Shown here: one piece after another, positions 41,301 to 53,300 of the stretch
Layout: each line of letters begins with the position of its first letter
Position numbering within the stretch: the first letter of the stretch is position 1
Assembly: GCF_932526225.1 (NCBI RefSeq)
Contig: NC_064040.1
Coordinates: 8,033,181-8,097,180, forward strand
From: Nematostella vectensis
Lineage: Eukaryota > Cnidaria > Anthozoa > Actiniaria > Edwardsiidae
DNA: 64,000 bases
Direction of reading: 5' to 3'
Program-made: the position numbers and the translations under genes
The notes under the pieces: generated by a model
What the model saw: only the letters and a program-made list of their open reading frames with translations
Databases searched by the model: none
Told to the model about the DNA's origin: nothing

Positions 41301-44300
41301 TAAAAACCGGTTCGCAACGCGTGATAAAACATTTGAAGCTTATATAAACCTAAAGAATGGATAATAAGGATTTCCCAGGCTGAAAGATAAGCTGTTCTGT
41401 CAGCACCTTATTATTTTACGCGATTTTATTTTATTTTATGTTTTTAGATGACTTTGAAAAGCCTTGAAATGATCGTGTAATATCGCTGATGAGATGTGGA
41501 TTTGGCAAAAATGATTGCATTTATCGAAAAGAACATCATTTCTACTTTTGATATGTGAAATAAAATTTAGGGGCAAATAAAATCCGACTTTTTTACAAGC
41601 CGAAATATGACCCCCACTTGACCCTAATTATAAACAAATGCCGACTACTGTATCGGGTTTTCCGCATTCAAACAACGCCTTCAAATCTCCAGAAAAACAA
41701 GAAAGAGCGTTCAAATCAAAAGAAATATACTGTCGGCAATACTAAAATTTAATGGTAATAATTTCATAGCATTTATTGCATTAAATTGCGATTTTTAGGC
41801 TCGCCTGATACTATTTTGTTTGCTATTTTGTTTACGTAATTAAAGCGTGACAAACAAAGCGACAAGCATAAAATACCTCACCATGACTGCAATAAGACTT
41901 TTCAGATAATTACTTATTAAAAAGAAAAACGTCCAAAAGAAGAAAATGAGAGTTTTGCATGCTTTTATTTAATTAACAAGCGATACTGACATAATTTTGT
42001 ACAGTTTTAAATTGTAATTAAACAAAAAGCTTGATCAAATTGTCAAAATTTGCTTATTTCCAAAGCCTTTGTTCAACTACAAATTTGATCAAATAAAAAT
42101 ACAAATTATGCAAGAACGCTGAGACATTTGCGATATTGAGGCCTCTCACGTAAGCTGTTTTCCTTTTTAGTAAAAGAGAGTATTGAAGTGTAAAAACTTA
42201 CTCTGGTCTTCACAACAGAACACAGGATTACCGACTCAGAAATCTATTTCATGTAACCATGAAAAAAATATAATCGGGACCCAAGAAATCGTGGATTTAT
42301 TTTGCGCAACTACATCTTCGAATAACATCCACGAGCGTGGCTACAAAAGAAGTTTGCGTCGGGTTGCTCCGGGCACTTGAAGCTCCAGCTCTTTGCAGAT
42401 AGTGGGAAGGGTGGCCACTGAAAGAAAGGTGAGCCTGGACCTGGAGTACAAGTGGCACAAGTCGATGCCGTTCGCTTCTATTGGGTGATTTAGTTGGCAT
42501 TCATCTAGGATGGCAGCTCTCGTACGGAAGTAGGCGGCTGCCTCCTCCGCAGCCTCTACTGCCTCCGCACCCTGTGTCTTTTTCGGAAATAATACACCTA
42601 TACATGGCCCGGTTATAGGAACTCGTTGATTTAATCGGCGTTCCCCTGTATAGAGATGCAGCTTGTTGATTCTATCACTTCATTCCCAATTAATGGTACG
42701 CTCCCCTCCTCCCCCCGACTACTTTTTGGTGGTGGCCAAGCTTGCCGGGAAGGGGGACCCCGATAAAAACAGACGGGGGTGATCGTCGGCAAAATTGATT
42801 GTAACCCGTTAGGGATGGTACTTTAGGCGTGGTCAACAGAAATTATTTCCTCTAAGAGATGGAAAATTGGGTGAGGTCGAAGGAATTTTTGCCCCTAAGG
42901 GATAGCAGAATCGAAAAAAACCGTTTAACACCACCTTAGGAATAGCAATTAATCGAAGTTTATACCCTAAGAGATAACAGAATGAAAAAAAAAAAACGTT
43001 TAACACCAACTTAAGAATAGCAGTTGGTCGAATTTTACACCCTAAAAGATAGCAAAATCTGAAAAATCCTCCAACACCCCCTAAGAGATGGCAGTTGGTA
43101 GACATTTTATACCCTAAAAGATATGACGATTACCACCGTCTACATTTTTAGAGAGTCCCCCCCCCCCCCCCCCCTCCGGGCAAAGATATGCATTCCCCTT
43201 CTTTGTCAAACTCGCATTTGCCGTATAGTGTGTGCCGGTCTAACCAAGCCAAGCGTGTATAGCCTTTCACGCACTGGACAGCTGAATAGCTTTGTGGTAG
43301 GCTCTTCCTCGTTGCTGACTGCGGGTTCTGGCTCAGCAGCGTTCGCCCTGCGCTCGACAGCACGCTTGATGTCATCGAATTCACCGTCACTGAACGACCC
43401 CGGAAACGTTGAAATCGATTGGTCAGGATGCGGCTTGAAGGCTCTCTCTCCTCTTCCCCTCCCACTCCTCTCCTCTTCCCCTCCCACTCCCCTCGTGGCT
43501 ATAATACACCGGGTAAACGCCCCCCCCCCCCCTTATTGAAGGCTTTTCAAATATAATTATTTTTCCAAATGGTACCTATGGTTGAGCAAGCCACACCTCC
43601 TCAGTCCTCTGTTCCTATGATCTCCTGCCTGAGACTTTGTCAAAGTAAAGAAGCGCTTATAGAGAGTAATTACCTGCTTGCAATAAGCGTTTACTGCACC
43701 TTACGCGCAATGATAGAATCCTGCGTTGTCTTGCTTGTAGTATGCCGGTAAAGTGAATAATGAAAGCGATTTTTCACTGGTTAACAAGCCAATCGATTGG
43801 CTAGGACAAAATTTGGACGGCTGTTTATCCCGGCCAGACAAATTTTGTCCTCCTAGTGCGATTAGGCCCTAAGTTAACGCGCGAAAAAATGAAAACAGAA
43901 AAGTCACCTCAAAATTTACCTAGGGAGGTTTTTTGGACATATGCTCCGTGACAAGAATGGAATTTTTTTGGTAGTATTGAAAACAATAGTAAAAGCATCA
44001 ACTGTTATTTTTTCTTACTTTCTTTTTATAACTCAATTTACCTGGGGAATGGAAATTGGTTGGTTATATCATAAACAATAGTAGAAAAGCTTCAACTGTT
44101 ATTTTTTTTTTATTTCTTTGTATGAACGCTTGTTGAATAGATTTACTCCTCGAATTTGCATAACAACACGACAGCAGAAGATGGTACGCGTTTCTAGTCC
44201 ACGAAAGTAGGGAACGAAAGAAAATATTATAATGCTTATAGAACGAGGGATGGATAGAAATAAATATAGGACGATTTAAGAATAACTTTCGTGGGAAAAA

Positions 44301-47300
44301 GTTTTGTGATGCTCATGAAGCGGAAGAATAAAGAACCGGAAGTTTTTAGTGCCGATAATAATTATCATGCATGGGGATTGTACTTTAAAATGTTATGAAA
44401 ATATTATCTTGAAAAGCATATAAACATCAGAGAGACAAGAATATTTGATCAAATACCAGTATTTTCAAGAATTATATTGCATCCTTTTTTGGGGGAGTTT
44501 TAATTGTTATTTATAAGTTTTTGGAAGCGAGGCATTAAAAAGTGAGTGTCGGCATTTGTTTATAATTAGGGTCAAGTGGGGGTCATATTTCGGCTTGTAA
44601 AAAAGTCGGATTTTATTTGCCCCTAAATTTTATTTCACAAATCAAAAGTAGAAATGATGTTCTTTTCGATAAATGCAATCATTTTTGCCAAATCCACATC
44701 TCATCAGCGATATTACACGATCATTTCAAGGCTTTTCAAAGTCATCTAAAAACATAAAATAAAATAAAATCGCGTAAAATAATAAGGTGCTGACAGAACA
44801 GCTTATCTTTCAGCCTGGGAAATCCTTATTATCCATTCTTTAGGTTTATATAAGCTTCAAATGTTTTATCACGCGTTGCGAACCGGTTTTTAGTCTTTTT
44901 CTAACAACCACGAAATTGTCTCAAATCCGGGTGCGGGAGACGAAAAATTACTTTTCGGCTTCTATCGCCAAAAATATTTATCCAAATTGCTTCAAACTTT
45001 CACAGGATAATCATGGTCACCCATACCTATTACCATTTTAATTTTGAGCTAGGGTACCCAAACTTCATTTTTCCGAGAAATGTCGACGAACTCAGACCGC
45101 TGGTCTTAATTATGCTGTTATGGTACTATGCATGCTCTCATTAGTTGATAAGTGGCCATACATCCTGGTACAGCCCGCTCTGAAACAAAGCAGCACCTTG
45201 ACATATTGGATGGTAAAATTAGCTCCCGTAAGGCCTGTGCACTTGGTCTATAAGGGCCATTTAGTTAACTCTTTCATGTTGGCCGGGTTGGATTTAACTC
45301 ATTTACTGCTTTTCTCTTACACTTTGCAACCAGTCAGAGGACGTCAGCACTTACTCTAAGCCAGAGTTTGACTCCTCCCCTCCCCATTTCCATCCATCCC
45401 CGGATTCAGCACATCTAAGGAGGGAAGACACATCTAAGTCTGCAGAATGGTTTAACATGAGCTTTGAGCCCGAGACTGGCAGTAATTATACTGCCAGTGA
45501 TTTGTACCAGGGATTGTCAAGAATCAGTGAGTCAAGCCTGGAAACCAAGTTTGATGAGGTAGGAAATAGGGACCGAAATCAACGATAGACAATGATGACA
45601 GAAATCAATTGAGTTACATAGAGAATTAATTGACCTCATGTGGAAATGTTCTATGACTGAAACATTTCATCTGCTTTACAAAGTCCTAGGGCCAGATCAT
45701 AGAAAGCGGATTAGCGCCAACCCAGGAATAAATGCAGCTTGACACTTGATTGGATAAAAAAGGCATTTATCCCTGGGTTAGCGTTAACCTACTTTTTAGG
45801 AACCCAGCCCTGACGTGAAAACTCCAACTTTTATGGTCTACCAAGGACACTAGGTGTTTTACCTGTAATCTTTCTGACATGGGAATCAAGTCTTCCTATG
45901 AGCATCGGTCGGTCTCGTGGCTGCTGTCAGCATAGGCTGCAATTGTGGTTAGCAACAATAACAGGGCTCAAAGTTAGCGACAAAAAGGGCCAGATCAGAA
46001 TATGTGCTTTTAAATGCTCTATGATACTGTACATCATATTTTAACACATATTGGAGAAAATTAATTTTTTTCTTATAAAATGAGCTTCAAAATGTGTATA
46101 CATATGCCAAGTCTGTTACTAATCTGAGGATCTACTATTGAATTAACTAAAATCCCATCCCACTAAAATTCAGCTGTGGATCTTAAATTCCAAAAATGGT
46201 CACACGTCTAGCAATATCAAGATCTTTGAGCCCTGAATAAGAACATAAGAAGATGACAAGAAGGTGATGTGATGCTTTGCTCAAGATGCAATTCCTTTCC
46301 CTTGTTGTACAGGCCAGTAAGGGTTCGACCTTTCTTTTCCTTGTGGTACACGCCAGTAAGGGTTCGGCCTTCCTTTCCCTTGTTGTACACGCCAGTAAGG
46401 GTTCGACCTTCCTTTTCCTTGTTGTGCACGCCAGTAAGGGTTTGACCTTCTTTTTCCTTGTTGTACAGGCCAGTAAGGGTTCGACCTTCCTTTTCCTTGT
46501 TGTACACGCCAGTAAGGGTTCGGCCTTCCTTTCCCTTGTTGTGCACGCCAGTAAGGGTTCGACCTTCCTTTTCCTTGTGGTACACGCCAGTAAGGGTTTG
46601 ACCTTCCTTTTCCTTGTGGTACACGCCAGTAAGGGTTCGGCCTTCCTTTCCCTTGTTGTGCACGCCAGTAAGGGTTCGACCTTCCTTTTCTTTGTTGTAC
46701 ACGCCAGTAAGGGTTTGACCTTCCTTTTCCTTGTTGTACACGCCAGTAAGGGTTTGACCTTCCTTTTCCTTGTTGTACACGTCAGTAAGGGTTCGACCTT
46801 CCTTTTCCTTGTTGTACACGCCAGTAAGGGTTCAGCCTTCCTTTTCCTTGTTGTACAGGCCAGTAAGGGTTCGACCTTCTTTTTCCTTGTTGTACACACC
46901 GGTAAGGGTTCGACCTTCCTTTTCCTTGTTGTACACGCCAGTAAGGGTTCAGCCTTCCTTTTCCTTGTTGTACAGGCCAGTAAGGGTTCGACCTTCTTTT
47001 TCCTTGTTGTACACGCCAGTAAGGGTTCGACCTTCCTTTTCCTTGTTGTACACACCAGTAAGGGTTCAGCCTTCCTTTTCCTTGTTGTACAGGCCAGTAA
47101 GGGTTCGACCTTCCTTTTCCTTGTTGTACACGCCAGTAAGGGTTCGACCTTCCTTTTCCTTGTTGTACACGCCAGTAAGGGTTCGACCTTCTTTTTCCTT
47201 GTTGTACAGGCCAGTAAGGGTTTGACCTTCCTTTTCCTTGTTGTACACGCCAGTAAGGGTTCGACCTTCCTTTTCCTTGTTGTACACGCCAGTAAGGGTT

Positions 47301-50300
47301 CGACCTTCCTTTTCCTTGTTGTACAGGCCAGTAAGGGTTCGACCTTCCTTTTCCTTGTTGTACACGCCAGTAAGGGCTCGACCTTCCTTTTCCTTGTTGT
47401 ACACGCCAGTAAGGGTTCGACCTTCCTTTTCCTTGTTGTACAGGCCAGTAAGGGTTTGACCTTCCTTTCCCTTGTTGTACACGCCAGTAAGGGTTTGACC
47501 TTCCTTTTCCTTGTTGTACAGGCCAGTAAGGGTTTGACCTTCCTTTTCCTTGTTGTACACGCCAGTAAGGGTTCGACCTTCCTTTTCCTTGTTGTGCACG
47601 CCAGTAAGGGTTCGACCTTCTTTTTTCTTGTTGTACAGGCCAGTAAGGGTTTGACCTTCCTTTTCTCATGCTCGAGGATCCAGTGTAATTTGCGGGCGCG
47701 CCCAAGTACGCTGGATCCTCGAGCATGTCCTTTTCCTTGTTGTACAGGCCAGTTACTGTTCGACCTTCTTTTTTCTTGTTATACAGGCCAGTAAGGGTTC
47801 GACCTCAGCAGCTGAGTGCATGTCCACTCCAACATATGATGAGGTGCTTGGTGAAGGTGGTGAGGAGGCAGAAGAATACTCAGCCCTAAACCCGGAGAGC
47901 AGGTTCTCTCCAGCAATTGGCAACCAAGGTACAGTATAGTCCCAGAAAAATTTTAATGTTTTAGTCAACCCTGCTAACTAGAAGTCGGCAAACTTGAATT
48001 CCCCGCTAACTCGAACTAAGTTCGATTCCCCTTGAACCAAAGTTTGAGTCATTTTTACTCTGCTAACTTGAATTCCCCGCTAACTCGAACTGATTTTTGC
48101 TTCCCTTCAGAGTTCGAGTTAGCAGGGTTTTATTGTATTTGTATAACGCAGATAAACCTCACGAGACATGATAAAAATGTGCTTCACTTATGCGCTTTTA
48201 CTCAGAATGTAGATATGGACTGCTTCACACAGTTAACAATTTTGAGTGTGGGTTAGGGTGTAAGCACTGTCACTGAAGATGGGTACCAAGGGTCAGAATC
48301 CCAAGTAGTCTTTTACATCCCACAACACAGGCTAGTGGAGTGTAGTGAGAGATAGGATGTCCAGCATATAAGAGATTCATAGTCCCTAATGCAAAGAGCC
48401 AGGAAAAGCAAAGACGTGCCATGGATCTGACAAAACGTAAAATTTAGTGCCTCCTTTATACAAAATACCTTGAGATAATGAACCAGTAACACCCAAGTTG
48501 CAAACGTCTTGTACGCCCATAATGTGCTGGTTTAACTAGTTATAAAACATGATTCTCATAGCAGTATTTCATTGTCTGGCTAGAATTCTCCGAAGATCTC
48601 CCCCCTTCTTACCGGAGCCCATCACCCTCACTAGCTGAGACACGAGAAGAAATGTTAGACTTGGACGGGGATCACGCCGTGGGAGAGGAGATCAGTGTTT
48701 TGGCAGGCGGCATTCGTGAGGGCTGGGGACCTGTGGCTGCTGTGGCATTATGGAGAAGGATGCTGGGAATCCTCGGGAATGTCAATCAAATCAAGAGTCC
48801 ATCGATACATGCCAAGGTTATAGAGTGCCTTATTTCCACCTGGAATATGCTCGCCAAGGTATGACCTGTTACATAACAACGGCAATAAAACGGGAGCTCT
48901 GATTGGTAAAAACAGCTGGTGATTATAGTACACACACATGTTTGTTGTTTGTGTGTGCGCGGTTTACTAAAATTAATTTAGTTGTTGTATAAAGCAAATA
49001 GATCTAGTTCCTTATTTGTCTGTCCTCTAATAATCCATGACTGTTGTTCATGGCGTGTGCCATCAACAACGGTCAAACACTCTGTTAGTCATCCTTGGAT
49101 TATAAGATGAAACTCACAAAAAATGTGACCAATTTGTTCTCCATTCACTGTTGTTTAGACCTCCCACAAAAGGAGTTCCGTTCAGTAGCACACCTCGGAC
49201 ACTTTACAAAGACGTGATCCCCAATTCTTTAGTAAATCTCTATTGATAAAACCACAATTTACCGGCCTTCTCCAATGGTCCATTTTCCCGTCCAGTGTGT
49301 TTCTGTTACAAAAAGGTTCTGCCATACTCTTAAAATATCAAAGATACTCACTTACAGGAGCTTGGTATTGTTAAAGAGATTAAAATTTTAATTCCTTTGT
49401 TCTACCTGTTAGTAATGAATGTAGAATTTTTTCTACTTTGCCTATACCATCCAAACCTGAGAATATACAGCACATAAGAAAAACAGGACTAGAACCAAGC
49501 TAAAACAGTTATATTGTGTTAGCCATATATCATTCTTTCCATATATTTTCGAAAAGTGGCATTTTTATTTCGTGATAGGTACGAATGAACCAAGGTATTT
49601 CATTGGATAACAAGTTTACTCCCGCTGTACCAGATCTATTACCTCCTCTTCAGTACTATGCCACATGGGTGTTTGAGGTACACACAAATTCATTGTTGCA
49701 TGTCTCATACCACCTAATTTTGTCTGTCAATGATTGCGTGCAAAATACTTGATCCACTTTACATGACCATAGTTCCTATGTGCTCTTTGATTTGTGTTCA
49801 ACTCAATTTCCAGGCAGCATCATTGTTGATGCCACACAAGTTTAAGAGTGGTCGCCTACTAGCATACCAGCTTATCTGCACAATGACTGTCCGGCAGCAT
49901 GATACCGCCCTATCTCAGGAGTACCTCACACACTTCTATCGGCTCATGCACATTGGTCTTACAGGCACTGACCAGGTAGAAGAACCTCACACACTCTAAT
50001 ACCATCTCATGCACATCGACATCACTGACTAGGTGGGGTATCTCGTACGCTTATACCACCCTGTGCACTTCCGTATCAGTGACCAGGTAGAAGAACCTCA
50101 CACGCTTTTACCTTCTCATACATATCGACCTCACTGACCAGGAAGAGTATCTCACACACATTTATACCAGCTCATTCACACACCGGCCTCATTCGTACTT
50201 ATACCACCAGATTACAAATCAACCTCACTGACCAGTTAATAAAACCTCATACACATACTATTTCATTCGAATCGACTTCACGGACCAGGTTGGATTATCT

Positions 50301-53300
50301 CACACACTTATAACACTTCATGCTTATCGATCCACACTCCAAGTTCTCATGAAAGCCTTTGTTTCTTTAGGACGTCATAAGTGTCATTATAAGGAACTGC
50401 AGCAAGTTCTTCTCGATGATGCTGCCCTGCTCCACTCTTCTCATTCTAGACTTTATTCAGGCCGCAAACACTATCTTCATCAACCAAAACCTGGAGGTAA
50501 AAGTCTTAGCTTGATTCAGTTCCTTTGTACACGCCCCCCTTGTTACCCATATAGCAGCCCTCAGCTCCTAGGTTGACTTATTCTCTTCGCATTTGACCAG
50601 TATTAGGTGATTGCTCTAACCTCCTGATGATAAACGTACTAGTAGAACACACGTCAGTCTGTTTAACACATTAAATAGCTCTATAAGATATCCTATTGTT
50701 ACGTTTTACAGCTAATATTTTGTTAACATTTATTTTCTTTGCTCCTATTTTTCTACCTTTGCCATCGTTTGAGTATCTTCTTATTGGCCTGTAGGTTATA
50801 CAATATTAACTTTCCTTTTCACCCCAGCATTCTATCTACTGCCATACCCACTACCCCCCCATAAGTAGCCACCCTTTCACCTCAGCTTTATCAAACGCTT
50901 CAGGAGTGTTTATGGCCCCGCATCAGGTGCTGATACATCAACGTTATCACTATGCCGCCTTCATCAGTTTGAAATAACTGAGTACCTTTTCCTAAAAAGG
51001 CAGCATTGCCGAAATATCAGCAGTGACTTCAAATAGTTCTAAATCTGGCAATTCATCAGAGATAAAGTGATACCTCCCCTTCCATTTTCATTTGCTGTTA
51101 CTCAGCCTCATCTGTTTTATCGAAGTAGTCGTGATAAATAAGTAATATTATGTCTTGTAACAGCTTCCGCGTGCAGAGGCAGTGACTCTGATGGGATCTT
51201 TACTGTGTTACCCCAATGCATTTCCAAACATGCCTTTGCACCAGCCTGGGCACCAGACAAACGAATACCAACCAACCAGTACTGGTAAAGACATCAAGGT
51301 AGGCAATAGACCAGGATAAACACCACCCAAGTATCCCTGGAATGCATGCCAACCAGTACTGGTAAAGGCATCAAGGTAGGCAATAGACCAGGAAACACAC
51401 CCCATCCGATTATCCCTGGAATGTATGCCAACCAGTACTGGTAAAGACATCAAGGTAGGCAATAGACCAGGAAACACACCCCATCCGAGTATCCCTGGAA
51501 TGTATGCCAACCAGTACTGGTAAAGGCATCAAGGTAGGCAATAGACCAGGAAACACACCCCATCCGAGTATCCCTGGAATGTATGCCAACCAGTACTGGT
51601 AAAGGCATCAAGGTAAGCAATAGACCAGGAAACACACCCCATCCGAGTATCCCTGGAATGCATGCCAACCAGTACTGGTAAAGGCATCAAGGTAGGCAAT
51701 AGTCCAGGAGACACACCCCATCCGAGTATTCCTGGAATGCATGCCAACCAGTACTGGTAAAGGCATCAAGGTATGCAATAGACCAGGAGACACACCCCAT
51801 CCGAGTATTCCTGGAATGCATGCCAACCAGTACTGGTAAAGGCATCAAGGTAGGCAATAGACCAGGAGATACACCCCATCCGAGTATCCCTGGAATGCAT
51901 GCCAACCAGTACTGGTAGAGGCATCTTTGGTATCCATGTATGCTGTAAAGATTTCGCATGTTTAACCTGAACTTCAACCATTTCACAGGAGAAGCTGATA
52001 GTTGCGCTGCTGAGAGCTGCAAAACTTGACCCTTCAGTCACTGCAAGGTACTGTTGCCACAGAATATGCACTTTTATTACTATTATATTAATTCAATACT
52101 ATAAACTGTGTGCGTGTACCTTCTCTGAAATCTCTTATCAATTCCGTAATCAAGTCCCTGTTGTTAAGCGCCTAGAACGTGGTTGGTGTAAGCCGCAATA
52201 CTAGTGCACCTAACATCTGCTGTTTGTGTCATTTCAGGTGTATAGCGTTGAACTCTTTGGGCGTGTTTTTGGTTGAGGAGCTGGTTCACTGCAAGGGACA
52301 TCCTCGAGTGCATGACTGCATCTGCGTCTTGCTCCAATCAACCACGGTAAGCACATTACTTTTGCTAAAATTCTGCTAGAATATCAAAACGAACAATAGA
52401 GAAAACATAGAACGACCTATACCATATCATAAGCAATTCTTACTCGTCTAAATTATACTGTTCGCAGTTCAGTCTAAATTTTAGTTACTGAGATCTTAAA
52501 AAGCTTCACAGACTCATTATTAAAGAATTAAGGATACCATTTCATGTCTCAATTTCATGTCTCAATTGCCTTCAAAGACTCATGAGGATACCTTTTCGTG
52601 TCTCAATAGCCTTCAAAGACTCATGAGGATACCATTTCATTTCTCAATAGCCTTCAAAGACTCATTATTAAGATACCATTTCAAATCTCAATAGCCTTCA
52701 AAGACTCATGAGGATACCATTTCATGTCTCAATAGGCTTCAAAGATTCATGAGGATACCATTTCATGTCTCAATTTCATGTCTCAATTGCCTTCAAAGAC
52801 TCATGAGGATACCATTTCATGTCTCAATAGCCTTCAAAGACTCATGAGGATACCATTTCATTTCTCAATAGCCTTCAAAGACTCATTATTAAGATACCAT
52901 TTCATGTCTCAATAGCCTTCAAAGACTCATGAGGATACCATTTCATGTCTCAATAGCCTTCAAAGATTCATGAGGATACCATTTCATGTCTCAATAGCCT
53001 TCAAAGATTCATGAGGATACCATTTCATGTCTCAATACCCCTGATTTTGCCAAACCCTTGTCTTTCCCACCTACTTATTGCCATTTGACAAATGGTTCTT
53101 GAGGACAGTGACCGTTGAAGGTAGTTTTTTTCCCTTGTAATCTAAGCTTCCGGGGATAGCTTGGTAAGTAGGACAGTAACAAAATCGAACTCGAACTTTG
53201 TATGAGTGTTATTGTTTTTTCTCTTTTATCCCAGTTCCACCACAAGACCGTGTCCACCTTGGCTATTGACCTTCTTCACATGCTTTCCCAGTATACCCAG

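Noticed and set aside
42352..43487. Transposase gene inside the TTAA element
   Set aside because: Only two short open frames on the minus strand, with no recognisable catalytic motif; they could be captured host fragments or chance.
46183..47794. Long repeat-encoded proteins (290-505 codons) in the 39-bp array
   Set aside because: The repeats are intronic and the frame is open because 39 is a multiple of 3. Only the last unit joins exon 17. Partial use through alternative acceptors is raised as a finding instead.
51208..52071. Several 70-110 codon minus-strand frames
   Set aside because: Created by the 79-bp junction-derived array and its near-identical units.
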